Assembly: GCA_038238115.1 (NCBI GenBank)
Contig: JBBRYB010000022.1
Coordinates: forward strand, 1 to 56,737
Reading direction: 5' to 3'
Source of the DNA: JBBRYB01 sp038238115
GTDB taxonomy: Bacteria > Actinomycetota > Actinomycetes > Propionibacteriales > Nocardioidaceae
Length of the DNA: 56,737 nt
Shown here piece after piece: positions 1 through 10,573 of this stretch (within the stretch, counting starts at the first letter, position 1; each line of letters begins with the position of its first letter). A program made the position numbers and the translations under genes. A model generated the notes under the pieces. It worked only from the letters and a program-made list of their open reading frames with translations, was not told the origin of the DNA and did no database searches.

Positions 1-108
1 CCGCGCCACCGTCGACCGCCCCACCCCCAGATCCCGCGCCACCCGACGCTGCGGAACCCCATCCGCGACGAACCTGCGGATCAACGCCCAATCCTCCACT
101 GAGATCAC
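1..108 (-). CDS. istA: IS21 transposase IstA, N-terminal fragment
   Basis: Reading frame open to the window edge, 36 codons. The translation contains VEDWALIRR, then VPQRRVARDLGVGRSTVAR, the N-terminal helix-turn-helix typical of IstA, the DNA-binding transposase subunit of IS21 elements. GTG at 108 or GTG at 99 could be the start. The DDE catalytic core and the partner ATPase IstB are outside the window. Truncated only by the window edge, so nothing can be said about activity. Confidence 0.75.
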   Translation of the reverse strand, partial: MISVEDWALIRRFVADGVPQRRVARDLGVGRSTVAR

Positions 109-177
109 CCAACCAATCTGTCTGGGTGGCCTCGTATTCAACCGTCGCTATGGCCTCGTATTCAAACGTCGTCGACA
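1..177 (-). mobile_element. IS21-family element, one end with start of istA
   Basis: The window opens inside an IS21-type element. Its end carries two copies of a 21-base direct repeat (127-147 and 151-171, one mismatch: TGGCCTCGTATTCAA followed by CCGTCG or ACGTCG). Multiple terminal repeats of this kind are typical of IS21 ends. Read inward, the end begins TGTCGACGACG, so the boundary is placed at 177. Just beyond it, ArsR-family homology resumes in mid-gene, so the element inserted into the arsR gene. The rest of the element lies outside the window. Confidence 0.75.
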
Positions 178-478
178 TGTGGGCGCTGGTAGCTCGGGAG
201 TTGGCGGTCAACGAGCTTGCCGAGCGTCTCGGCCGGGCGCCGGCTTCGATCTCGCAGCATCTGGCGAAACTGCGGATGGCCAGACTGGTGCAGACTCGCC
301 GCGACGGCACGAAGGTGTTCTACCGGCTGGAGAACGACCACTGGCTCAGTTGGTAACAGACGCAGTGTTCAACGCTGAGCACTCCGGCCCGGGGATTCCT
401 GGCCATCACCAAGCGGAGACAGGCCTGGCCCGGCTTCACGACGCCGACGCTGGCGAGACCGAGGCAAGGTCGTCTTGA
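178..478 (+). pseudogene. ArsR/SmtB metal-sensing repressor, 5' truncated and frameshifted
   Basis: The frame from 178 reads WALVARELAVNELAE, then the winged-helix segment with SISQHLAKLRMARLV and FYRLENDH, the usual ArsR/SmtB order. The first helices are missing because the IS21 end lies directly before it. At about 350 the frame breaks: the expected continuation AQLVTDAVFNAEH is in the +1 frame, as if one base (probably a G after CAC) were lost. The C-terminal tail with GHHQAE then runs to the TGA at 478 and overlaps the next gene by four bases. The pairing with a cation diffusion facilitator suggests a Zn/Ni/Co-responsive repressor of the KmtR/CmtR type. As it stands it should not make an active protein. 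Confidence 0.8.
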
Positions 479-1553
479 CGTCGTCCGGCCACGAACACGA
501 ACCCTCCTCCACGAAGCATGACGACGACCATGACCATGATCACAACCATGGTCTACGCGGGCTTCTGCGTGGGCTGCTTAGCCCCTATAGCCACGACGCT
601 GCCGACTCGGTCGATTCGGCTCTGGAGTCCAGCCGGGAAGGCGTCCGGGCGGTCAAACTCAGCCTCGTCGCCCTTGGCCTGACTGCGGTGGCCCAAGCCG
701 TCGTTGTCGTGCTGACCGGCTCGGTGGCACTGCTGGCCGACACCATTCATAACTTCTCGGACGCGCTGACCGCTAGCCCGCTGTGGACCGCGTTCGTGCT
801 CAGTCGCCGGGACGCATCACGTCGCTACACCTACGGCAACGGTCGAGCCGAAGACCTCGCCGGAGTGTTCATCGTCGCGATGATCGCCTTATCGTCGGCG
901 CTCGCCGGATACGAGTCCATCCGCCGGGTGATCGACCCTCAGCCGATAACCCACGTCGGCGTCGTTATCACCGCCGGGTTGATCGGGTTCGCAGGCAACG
1001 AGTTCGTCGCCGTCTACCGTATCCGGGTCGGGCGAAGCATCGGCTCGGCCGCCTTGGCCGCCGACGGCCTGCACGCCCGCACCGACGGCTTCACGTCGTT
1101 GGCCGTCGTGGGGGGAGCCTTCGGTGTGATGGCCGGCTTTCCTCTTGCGGACCCATCGTAGGGCTGTTGATCACCGTGGCCCTCCTGTTCGTTCTGCGCA
1201 GCGCAGCGACCGATGTCTACCGAAGGCTGATGGACGCCGTCGAGCCCGAACTGGTCGACACGGCTGAGTCTGCCCTTCGCTCGGTGGTTGGTGTGCAAGA
1301 CGTCGAGGACCTGCGGCTTCGCTGGATAGGCCACCGTATCCCGGCGGAAACCGGCATCGTCGTCGACAGCGGGTCGGGCATTGTCGAGGCCCACGACATC
1401 GCTAACGAGGCCCACCACAGGCTTCTGCACGACGTGCCCAGGCTCGACGACGTTACCGTGCACGTGAGCCCAAGCAGCGATCACGGGCAGGACCATCACA
1501 CTCTCCTCGCCCATCACCGCACTGACCTCCCGGCCTCCGTCGCTGACGACTGA
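475..1553 (+). pseudogene. Cation diffusion facilitator (CDF) metal efflux transporter, frameshifted
   Basis: Starts with TTG overlapping the arsR stop (TTGA). The N-terminus is His/Asp-rich (HDDDHDHDHNHG), a common cytoplasmic metal-binding stretch in CDF proteins. Transmembrane helices follow, with the CDF signature around LLADTIHNFSDA and the second metal site near HARTDGFTSLAVV. At about 1150 the frame breaks after FPLADP: the first frame stops at 1161 and the protein continues one frame over with IVGLLITVALLFVLR and the cytoplasmic C-terminal domain (VVGVQDVEDLRLRWIGH). A single missing base explains it. It would export Zn2+ or another divalent cation with the upstream ArsR as its regulator. 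A second CDF C-terminus lies at 31.4 kb. Confidence 0.85.
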
Positions 1554-1742
1554 TGCACGCGGTTTCCTTCGCCGCGATGCGCTCGCTCCCTGCAGGTCTT
1601 GAGGCGGCCGGGGAGGAGGTACGGCGGGGGAGCGAGCGCGTTTCAGCCGCCGGTGGTGCACGAGCCCGCCGCCCCGCAAGCTGTGTGGACTTCTTCGCGC
1701 GGCAACGGGGAAGGCGCATCGACCCTCTCCCTGGGATCTTCG

Positions 1743-3326
1743 CTACGATCCGCGGGCGATGGCCACCAGCAGCGCTGTGAGTGCGATCGCGCACGAGATG
1801 GTCAGCGTGGCGATACGGCCGTACGGCGTGGCACGGGGAATCTCACGAAGCGGGAAGAGCAACTGGCGTCCTGCCGTGTACGCCCCAATCCCCGCGAGGA
1901 AGACGGCGCCGTCGAGCGACGTCCCCCAGATCAGAACGGCCGACAGGGTCAGAAGAGCGAGGCAGCCGGCGAGAGTCGACTCCATGGCTTGCACCGGGAT
2001 CCGCCGCCGGCCCACGAGTCGATTTGAGGACCACACTCCCCAGCGCGAGGTCGTCGGGCGCCCCACGCAGCAGCCCCCGAGCAGACAGCCGAGACGGCCG
2101 ACCGCCATACCGGCCAGCATGCCGGGCGCTGTCACATCTAAGACAATGCCCAGTGGTAGACCTTGCAGGAGGGTTCCGGTGAGCACGGTGACGACCGCGA
2201 CGAGTACGAAACCTTGGACCGACATGCCGGTCATGAGCAGGTTAACCGGCTCGGATCGGTGGGTCAGCAAGAAGTACGCCTTGGCTCCACCGACGCCGAG
2301 AAGGCAGGACAGAACCGAAAGCGGCAGCAGCTGCGACACGGGAAGTCCGACTCGTGTATCGAGCAGGGTTTGGATGAGCAACGCGAGAACCGCCCCCGTC
2401 GCCACCAGAGCCGGCCAGGCGCCGATTCTCGCGCCGGGCGCTAGCTGCCTAGCAACTGGAGCGAACGTCGTCGTGCCGGTGGCTTTCGCTACCGGCAGCC
2501 GCGGATCGTGAAGAAACGACCACCTCGACGACGATCCGGGTGGAGCAGGTTCGACTGGGGTCGCGGTCACGTCCCACGTACCTGCGGGTAGGTCCGGCAC
2601 GCGAACCGTGAGCACCAGTCGGCCGCTGCCCGGCAGCACGCGCTCGACGGTGCCGATGACATCGAAGGACTGTTTGCATCCTGCTGGCGCACTTCCGCGC
2701 AGCCGACCGGCCAGGTGAACGTTGACGGCGTACGGTTCACCGGTCGGTGCGGCATCGAACCAGTAGCTGATCCCCAGCGACTGAGGCTCGACGTCCTGCA
2801 GCACGCTGAAGGGGCCCCGGGTAATCTCGAGTGGCTGGCGTCCTGAACCCCAGGCCAGACGGGGCCCTGTGGTCTCCACCACCTCAACCGCCTCGGTGCC
2901 GGCGGGCTCGGGCTCTGTTGGTGGTCCCGGCGACGGATGCGTGGTGCGGCTGGCCGCCTGCTTGGAATGGTTCGACCGAGGCGCTGAGGAACGAAGTCGA
3001 ATCCGCGGACCCAAATCTGGCTGCGGCTCGGTCTTGCGTAACGGCAGTGGCATCGCTGAGTCGCCGGGACCCGGCATATGACGACTCGTTGCTGATGGCG
3101 TCGTCGAAGACGACCGGAGGAAGGCGCTCGGCACCTCTGCGGTCAGATTCCCCGATTCGATGGATTTTGCGTCCGGCTGCGGCCCGCTTGCGGCGGTCGA
3201 TGGGTCAGCTCTCCGGTCGCCAGCGGCCTCTGGTTGTCCATGAGAGACAGTGGATCGCGAACCGGCGGAGGGGGACCGCGGGTCTCTCCGCTTGGCCTTC
3301 TTACGCTTGTTCACTCCACCCCTCAT
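1743..3326 (-). CDS. Lgt-like polytopic membrane protein with N-terminal extracytoplasmic-type domain
   Basis: The C-terminal ~220 residues resemble the prolipoprotein diacylglyceryl transferase (Lgt) superfamily: several membrane helices, GRLGCLLGGCCVGRP followed by WGVW, then IPVQAMES (where Lgt has HPTQLYE) and LLFPLREIPR. The Lgt loop histidine appears replaced (GMSVQGF), so it is probably a paralogue rather than housekeeping Lgt. Before it lies a ~130-residue beta-rich stretch (EPYAVNVHLAGRL, VPDLPAGTWDVTATPV) and a basic, proline-rich N-terminus. The open frame continues to 3752, but ATG 3326 or GTG 3314 (behind AGGGGTGG) is preferred because the putative BlaI operator lies at 3421-3439. 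No enzymatic role can be assigned with confidence. Confidence 0.6.
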   Translation of the reverse strand: MRGGVNKRKKAKRRDPRSPSAGSRSTVSHGQPEAAGDRRADPSTAASGPQPDAKSIESGNLTAEVPSAFLRSSSTTPSATSRHMPGPGDSAMPLPLRKTEPQPDLGPRIRLRSSAPRSNHSKQAASRTTHPSPGPPTEPEPAGTEAVEVVETTGPRLAWGSGRQPLEITRGPFSVLQDVEPQSLGISYWFDAAPTGEPYAVNVHLAGRLRGSAPAGCKQSFDVIGTVERVLPGSGRLVLTVRVPDLPAGTWDVTATPVEPAPPGSSSRWSFLHDPRLPVAKATGTTTFAPVARQLAPGARIGAWPALVATGAVLALLIQTLLDTRVGLPVSQLLPLSVLSCLLGVGGAKAYFLLTHRSEPVNLLMTGMSVQGFVLVAVVTVLTGTLLQGLPLGIVLDVTAPGMLAGMAVGRLGCLLGGCCVGRPTTSRWGVWSSNRLVGRRRIPVQAMESTLAGCLALLTLSAVLIWGTSLDGAVFLAGIGAYTAGRQLLFPLREIPRATPYGRIATLTISCAIALTALLVAIARGS

Positions 3327-3420
3327 CTCAGAGTTCTTGCTCCTGGAGCCATGGCGAAACGCGGCACCGTTATTCCGTGACCGATGTGCCGTCGGCCGTC
3401 CGTTGGGACGGCGAACCTTT

Positions 3421-3439
3421 CTACTAAGGTACATAGTAG
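3421..3439. promoter_or_regulatory. Putative BlaI-family operator, site 1
   Basis: Exact dyad CTACTA-N7-TAGTAG, spacer AGGTACA. It sits between the divergent Lgt-like gene (start about 95 bases away) and the small membrane protein at 3610. The same dyad recurs at 17363, 19754 and 30333, with a degenerate copy at 25369 before the BlaI-type gene. That shared pattern is the evidence for operator function; binding by that BlaI protein is inferred. Confidence 0.7.
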
Positions 3440-3609
3440 ATGGCCACGGCTTAGGTTCACGAACGTGGACGGGACAGGGGCCGGGAAGGTCTGCGTTCCG
3501 CGTTTGCGCGGGCCCGAGCGCAGTCTTGATAGTCGCCAAAGGTGACGTAGCGTGATGAAGATGGCAGGACTGCGATCGCGAACGCAGCCGATCGAGAGGG
3601 TGCGAGCTC

Positions 3610-3783
3610 ATGACCTTGTGGCAGGTGGTCCTGGTGTTCGTCGGAATCCCGGCGGCGCTCATCGGCTTGATCACGCTGACGGTTCTGTGTCTGAGCCAGG
3701 CCAGGGTCCCGGACGGCATAGCCGCGGCACAGCGGCTGAGTGATACGACCACCGACGAGAGTGGGGATGTTCCCGGCGACTAA
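3610..3783 (+). CDS. Small single-pass membrane protein
   Basis: 57 codons from ATG 3610, with a purine-rich GAGAGGG about ten bases upstream, to TAA. The protein is MTLWQVVLVFVGIPAALIG followed by a hydrophobic run to about residue 28, then a polar acidic tail ending in GDVPGD: one N-terminal transmembrane helix and a short cytoplasmic or periplasmic tail. Function is unknown. It is divergent from the Lgt-like gene and shares the intergenic region holding BlaI-type site 1, about 170 bases upstream of its start, so it may belong to the same regulon. Other frames over this stretch are shadows. Confidence 0.6.
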   Translation: MTLWQVVLVFVGIPAALIGLITLTVLCLSQARVPDGIAAAQRLSDTTTDESGDVPGD

Positions 3784-4070
3784 TCACGGGACGTGGCGAA
3801 GTCAGAGGTCGGCGCTAACTCGCGAAGCGGTAGCGGACCTGATGCTGGGAACCTCTGGCTACCTACTTCTTGGCCATCTGAGATCGGCCGCCTTGACCGA
3901 GCACGGACGGCGGCATCGCACTGGAGGTTCCACCAGTCACGACGAGCCCTCGGCGTGTGGCCACAGCTCATGAAGGTTCGACGCCAGGGCCGGGCTCGTC
4001 CGGATGGGTGCTGAGACCGGCGACGAGGTGAATGTTCCGGAGTGGCAATGAGTTGTCTGATGTTCCTCAG
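3784..4070. other. Intergenic region before csoR
   Basis: About 290 bases up to the CsoR-type site with no credible coding frame on either strand; overlapping short frames have no recognisable homology or ribosome sites. No repeats or hairpins were noticed. The csoR promoter should lie at its right end. Confidence 0.5.
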
Positions 4071-4142
4071 TAATACACTAGGGGGGTAGGGTAACTAGCG
4101 CAAGGAGCAATTGCGGGAATGGTACGTCAGGGGGGTAGGGTG
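4071..4142 (+). promoter_or_regulatory. Putative CsoR operator region (two G-rich half repeats)
   Basis: The 12-base string GGGGGGTAGGGT occurs twice, at about 4081-4092 (preceded by TAATACACTA) and 4130-4141 (preceded by TACGTCA). CsoR-type repressors bind G-tract pseudo-palindromes containing TACCC/GGGTA, so this looks like an autoregulatory csoR-copZ-copA operator. The second copy lies immediately before, or inside, the csoR start region, which favours the internal ATG at 4143 as the start. Confidence 0.55.
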
Positions 4143-4478
4143 ATGATGAGCTCGGCGCTGAAGATCGGAGGCAGCAAAGTGACCCAAGCACCGCACGAAC
4201 ACGGCTACATCCACCGCAAGGACGACTACCTGAGGCGTCTGCGCCGGATCGAGGGGCAATCGCGGGGACTGCAACGCATGGTCGAGGAAGAGCAGTACTG
4301 CATCGACATCCTCACCCAGGTCTCGGCCATTACCAAGGCTCTTCAGTCGGTGGCTCTTGGGCTGCTGGAGGAGCACATGAACTACTGCGTTCTCAACGCC
4401 GCCGCAGCCGGGGGGACCGAGGCGCAAGAAAAGATCAAGGAAGCCTCCGACGCGATCGCGCGTCTGGTCCGCTCCTGA
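4143..4478 (+). CDS. csoR: CsoR-family copper-sensing transcriptional repressor
   Basis: All-helical DUF156/CsoR protein of about 111 residues. It shows the conserved DNA-contact region YLRRLRRIEGQ, the first copper ligand in YCIDIL, and the HxxxC pair in EEHMNYC, so the Cys-His-Cys Cu(I) triad is complete. Apo-CsoR represses and Cu(I) releases it from DNA. The longer frame from 4119 would put the G-rich operator repeat inside the coding region, so ATG 4143 (or 4146) is preferred. It is followed 16 bases later by copZ and then copA, the standard copper export operon, and is presumably autoregulated from 4071-4142. Confidence 0.9.
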   Translation: MMSSALKIGGSKVTQAPHEHGYIHRKDDYLRRLRRIEGQSRGLQRMVEEEQYCIDILTQVSAITKALQSVALGLLEEHMNYCVLNAAAAGGTEAQEKIKEASDAIARLVRS

Positions 4479-4494
4479 GGTCAGAAGGGAAACC

Positions 4495-4707
4495 ATGACC
4501 AGCACCAGCACCAGCACCTACACCGTGAGCGGCATGACTTGCGGGCACTGTGTCGCCTCGGTAACCGAAGAGGTCCAGGAGATCCCCGGCGTGGAAGATG
4601 TCAACGTCGTCCTCGACACCGGGGCGCTCACCATCACCACCAGCCGGCCGCTCGACGACGCGGCTGTACGCGCCGCCGTCGAGGAGGCCGGATACCAGAT
4701 CACATGA
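4495..4707 (+). CDS. copZ: Copper chaperone CopZ (HMA domain)
   Basis: 70-residue single heavy-metal-associated domain with the Cu(I)-binding loop GMTCGHC at residues 12-18 and the usual beta-alpha-beta-beta-alpha-beta pattern, ending EEAGYQIT. It carries Cu(I) in the cytosol and hands it to CopA or to CsoR. ATG 4495 follows AGAAGGGA. The stop overlaps the start of the next gene (ATGA), so translation is probably coupled. The N-terminus holds a short Thr/Ser repeat (TSTSTSTYT). Confidence 0.92.
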   Translation: MTSTSTSTYTVSGMTCGHCVASVTEEVQEIPGVEDVNVVLDTGALTITTSRPLDDAAVRAAVEEAGYQIT

Positions 4708-5269
4708 ACACCCCCGTGAGAGTGACCTGGTCTTCGGCACTGGATCTGAGCCCGGGTGAGTGGCGTTTGTTCGCCGACTTCACGGCCGACGGTGGCGAGG
4801 CTGTGAAGCTTGGAGCGGATCTGTCCGTCGCGGGGGGCCATCAGCCCCGAGCACCACTCGAACCGTCGCGGACTGCCCGCGTCGATGACTACACCGTTAC
4901 CTTGGACGGGAATGACGAGCCGGGCAGCGACTCGAGGTTGACCTTGTCGGTGACCAAGGACGGTGTGCCCGTCACCGACCTGCAGCCCTACCTGGGTGCC
5001 TACGATCATCTGGTTGCGCTACGCGACGGCGACCTTGCCTACCTGCATGTGCACCCCGACGGAGCCCCCGGGGACGGCACACCGATCCCGGCCCCGAGGT
5101 CGTCTTCCATGCCTCCGTGCCGAGCTTGGGCAGCTGCCGGCTGTATCTGGACTGCAAGCACCAACGTGTTGTCCGCAACGCAGAGTTCGCTGGCACCGCG
5201 ACCGGCCATTCTGCATCACCAGAGCAGACCGAAGCCGGTCACGGCTCAGCCGCGCACAGCGGGCACTGA
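4704..5269 (+). pseudogene. Extracytoplasmic-type copper-associated protein with His-rich tail, frameshifted
   Basis: Starts at ATG 4704 overlapping the copZ stop. The protein has SPGEWRLFADF, a segment LTLSVTKDGVPVTDLQPYLG and HLVALRDGDLAYLHVHPDG, a pattern I associate with secreted heavy-metal proteins encoded beside copper ATPases in actinobacteria. At about 5085-5090 the frame breaks: the expected GPEVVFHASVPSLG continues in the +1 frame and runs to a His-rich end (GHSASPEQTEAGHGSAAHSGH split by Ala/Ser) and TGA at 5269. One missing base explains the break. The N-terminal membrane anchor expected in relatives is also absent. Metal binding by the His-rich tail is inferred. Confidence 0.6.
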
Positions 5270-5308
5270 TCTCAGCCACCACACGTGCCCATGAACCGAG
5301 GAGGACAG

Positions 5309-7666
<2,358 letters not shown>

Positions 7667-8030
7667 GTCCCATCGACGGAGGGAGGTCACTGATGCACGG
7701 TTGTGTCGCTGTGGGTGGGGGTAATCTCGCACCAGGTTCCGCACCCTTGAGAAGTACGGCGAGGTCGAGGCGGTTTCAGCTGAAAAGCCGGGGTCGAGTC
7801 GCATGTTTAGTGAGCAGCAGCACCCTACACGCTGCGGATTTGAGGTCTTCCGCCACCAAGGTCGACAGACGACCGAAGCCGAGACGTCGAGATCGTTGGG
7901 AGTGGGCCATGTCAGCCATGCCATTCGATCGGCCGGCCAGGCATCCAGGAAGTGAACGGACCGAAGCCTTGCCGGGTCAGCGCCCGTCGGCGGCACATCC
8001 TCGGTTCCGGGTCGACGAGGCCGGTCCGCG
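7667..8030. other. Intergenic region between copA and the complex I-like operon
   Basis: About 360 bases. A frame crosses it on each strand, but the translations are Arg/Ser-rich without domains and are treated as noise. No clear terminator for copA was found. The promoter of the nuo-like operon is expected here; no BlaI-type dyad or CsoR-type G repeat is visible. Confidence 0.5.
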
Positions 8031-8381
8031 ATGACCGGATTCCCTGCCGCGCTGTTGCTCCTCGGACTGGCGCTCCTGGCGATCGGCGCACTCTACGGCG
8101 TGGGGCAGATCCTCACTGTCGCCCGGACGCCGATGGTGTCGGAGGCGTTCTCCGGCGGAGCGTCGCCCCTCGAGCACGCGGCGAGCCGCTACCACGTTCG
8201 GTGGTACACCGTCACGATGCTCTTCCTGGCCTTCGACATGGAGATGATCTTCATGTATCCGTGGACTTTGGTCATCTCTGAGATGGGCACCAGCAGCGTT
8301 GTCGAGATGTTCACGTTCCTGGCTGTGTTGGTGACGGGAGTTCTGTACGCGTGGCGGGAGGGGGCGTTGCGGTGGACCTGA
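8031..8381 (+). CDS. nuoA: NADH-quinone oxidoreductase chain 3-like protein (NuoA)
   Basis: 116 residues, three predicted membrane helices. The conserved NuoA block is present: FSGGASPLEHAASRYHVRWYTVTMLFLAFDMEMIFMYPW, here read in pieces (ASRYHVRWY, FLAFDMEMIF, YPW). In complex I this subunit anchors the peripheral arm next to the quinone cavity and NuoH. The Cys normally present in the E/S-GCE loop of canonical NuoA is not seen. The stop overlaps the start of the next gene by ten bases. First gene of an eight-gene operon. Confidence 0.88.
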   Translation: MTGFPAALLLLGLALLAIGALYGVGQILTVARTPMVSEAFSGGASPLEHAASRYHVRWYTVTMLFLAFDMEMIFMYPWTLVISEMGTSSVVEMFTFLAVLVTGVLYAWREGALRWT

Positions 8382-9643
8382 CCGAGGTGCTGCTCCGTGG
8401 CGGCGCCAGCCGGCCGCATGTGCTGATCGCGACGATGCCCGGTGGTACGGCGGTGCGGCTGGCCGTCGAGGAGGGGGTACGTCGTCGCGGCTGGCCGGTG
8501 GCCATGACTCCGGCTGACGCAGATGTGCTGTTTGTCGCGGGGCGTGTCACCGTTGACTTCGACGAGCTGTTGGAAGAGGTCTGGCGTGGCATGCCGGCGC
8601 CTCGGGACCGGGTGCACACTGTGGACCCCGATGAGGTCTCCGGGTTGCTCGGCATAGCCCGGAGCGGTCTGATGGACCGCACCCGGCAACAGTCCCTGGC
8701 CGCGTTGAGTATGGGCGACACGGACAGGCTGCAGCGCCAGGGCAAGCCCCACGGAGCAACCGCCTCCGAGGAGACTAAACCGGACCCGGCTGACTTGGAT
8801 CATGCATCCGATGAGAGCTCTGATCATGACGGCCACGGGCATGATATGGGCGGGATGGAGATGCCGGCTGGTCTGCCGATGGCCGACCGGGCTGAGGACC
8901 GCGACGGGCTCAAGCTCGATCAGTTGCACGTGCCCTTCGGTCCGATCATGCCGGACTGGCCGACCGGTCTTGTCGTCCATCTGACCTTGCAGGGCGACGT
9001 CATCCAGGACTCGCACATCGAGGCGATCGGCGCCGGGGCTGGCTCCTTCTGGACAGAACCGTGGCAGCGGTCCGCCGTCGGCGAGCGTGTCAGCACCGCC
9101 GAGGGGGCGCGGCGACGAGCCGGAGCCCGCCTCGACAGCCTGGGCCGGTTTCTGGCGGTGGCCGGCTGGGACGACGCCGCGACAATGGCCCGCCGCCTGC
9201 GCGACGACGCTCTCGGCGGTACTCAGGGACCGCAGTTGAAGGCGGGCCTGGAGCGGCTGTCCCGTCGGGTCGCGCGGTCGCGAACCCTGGGGTTGCTGAC
9301 CCGCGGGCTGGGCGAGATGACCGCGGACGAGCCGATACCTGCTTCGGTAAGTAGTCGTGCACCGCGGCTTGAGGGAGACGTCGTGCACCGGTATCGACGC
9401 TGGTGCACCGACCTGACCGACATGGTCGCACGTCTCGATGACGGGTCACCGCTCGACGCGGCCACCCTCGAGCCACCAAGGAACCCCCTCGATGTGGGTG
9501 ATGAACCGTCTGCGTCGCTGTTCGACGTACTCCCGCGGCTGCTCGACGGTGCCGAGCTCGGCTCAGCCCGGCTGATCGTCGCCAGCGTCGACCCCGACCT
9601 CGACCAGCGTCCCGCCCGGATACAGGCGAGCCATGGTCGCTAG
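8372..9643 (+). CDS. NuoB/NuoD-like connector protein with His/Met-rich insert, lacks Fe-S ligands
   Basis: About 423 residues from GTG 8372, chosen because GGGAGGGGG lies seven bases upstream; the frame opens at 8351. The N-terminal ~90 residues have a NuoB-like outline (RPHVLIATMPGG, ADVLFVAGRVTVDF) but none of the cysteines that bind cluster N2. A low-complexity acidic stretch with DHDGHGHDMGGMEMPAGLPM follows, resembling copper-binding segments. Then LDQLHVPFGPIMPDWPTGL and VVHLTLQGDVIQ resemble the start of NuoD. The C-terminal ~200 residues are helical and unassigned. It occupies the nuoB-C-D position between nuoA and nuoH and overlaps nuoH by 11 bases. Fold assignment is inferred from position and weak similarity. 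Confidence 0.6.
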   Translation: MDLTEVLLRGGASRPHVLIATMPGGTAVRLAVEEGVRRRGWPVAMTPADADVLFVAGRVTVDFDELLEEVWRGMPAPRDRVHTVDPDEVSGLLGIARSGLMDRTRQQSLAALSMGDTDRLQRQGKPHGATASEETKPDPADLDHASDESSDHDGHGHDMGGMEMPAGLPMADRAEDRDGLKLDQLHVPFGPIMPDWPTGLVVHLTLQGDVIQDSHIEAIGAGAGSFWTEPWQRSAVGERVSTAEGARRRAGARLDSLGRFLAVAGWDDAATMARRLRDDALGGTQGPQLKAGLERLSRRVARSRTLGLLTRGLGEMTADEPIPASVSSRAPRLEGDVVHRYRRWCTDLTDMVARLDDGSPLDAATLEPPRNPLDVGDEPSASLFDVLPRLLDGAELGSARLIVASVDPDLDQRPARIQASHGR

Positions 9644-10562
9644 CGCCCCGCTGTGGTCGGCTCTGCTCGTTCCTGTTGTTCTGCTGGGCTTCACAGTTGC
9701 TGCTCTCGCGGTGGACGCGATGCTGGCGGCCCGCGTCGCCGGTCGCCGGATGTCGGTGGCGGTGGCCCTGGGACCGTTGGCCGAGGTGCCGCGGCTGTTG
9801 GTGGGGCAGCGCCGCACCACCCGCGCCCCCGACGCGTTGTTGTGGCGGCTTGGTCTGCTGACCGTGCCCGTCGCCGGCGTGCTGGCCGCGGTGGTGATCC
9901 CGTTCGGTCATGTGACGGCGAGCCGAATGGACGTCGGCGTGGTCTGGTTCAACGCGATGGAGGTGCTGACCTGGGCGGGGTTGTGGATGGCCGGATGGGG
10001 CCCGAACTCGGCGCTGAGCATGGTCGGCGGCTACCGGTTCGTGGCCCAGGGGCTGGCCTACGAGCTGCCGCTGATGTTCGCGCTGATCGCGACCGCGACC
10101 GGGGCGCAGTCGTTGAGCGTCGCTGACATCGTCGCCGCCCAGACCCAGCTGTGGTTTGCGGCCTGGATGCCGGTGGCGTTCGTCGTCTACCTGGCCAGCG
10201 TCTACGCATTCAGCTTCCTCGGTCCGTTCGACTATCCGGCTGGCCGCGACCTCGCCGGAGGCGTCCTCGGCGAGCTGTCGGGAATCGACCGGCTGGTCGT
10301 CCGAGCGGGCCAGTGGCTGTTGCTGACCGCCGGAGCGGCGATGTCGGTCCCGCTGTTTCTCGGCGGGGGGAACGGGCCGCTGCTGCCGGCCTGGCTGTGG
10401 TCGACGGTTAAGACGCTGGCCGTCCTGGGGGTGCTGGTGTGGGGCAGACGTCGGCTGCCCACGATCCGGGCCGACCGCTACGTCGAGGCCGCCTGGGTGG
10501 TGCTGATCCCGCTGACCATCGCCCAGGTGTTCGTGCCGGCGCTGGTGGTCCTACGCCGTTAG
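9633..10562 (+). CDS. nuoH: NADH-quinone oxidoreductase subunit H-like protein (NuoH)
   Basis: 309 residues, eight or more membrane helices. Recognisable NuoH features include RRMSVAVALGPLAEVPRLL, the central GGYRFVAQGLAYELPLMFALI loop that in complex I lines the quinone channel, and the C-terminal IRADRYVEAAWVVLIPL. NuoH normally joins the membrane arm to NuoB/NuoD. Here those partners are replaced by the single NuoB/NuoD-like protein encoded just upstream. The stop lies inside the Shine-Dalgarno of nuoJ (TAGGAGGAGG). Confidence 0.9.
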   Translation: MVASAPLWSALLVPVVLLGFTVAALAVDAMLAARVAGRRMSVAVALGPLAEVPRLLVGQRRTTRAPDALLWRLGLLTVPVAGVLAAVVIPFGHVTASRMDVGVVWFNAMEVLTWAGLWMAGWGPNSALSMVGGYRFVAQGLAYELPLMFALIATATGAQSLSVADIVAAQTQLWFAAWMPVAFVVYLASVYAFSFLGPFDYPAGRDLAGGVLGELSGIDRLVVRAGQWLLLTAGAAMSVPLFLGGGNGPLLPAWLWSTVKTLAVLGVLVWGRRRLPTIRADRYVEAAWVVLIPLTIAQVFVPALVVLRR

Positions 10563-10573
10563 GAGGAGGTTCG

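Noticed and set aside
2163..2444. Plus-strand frame within the Lgt-like gene
   Set aside because: No similarity and no ribosome site; the minus strand shows membrane helices and Lgt motifs.
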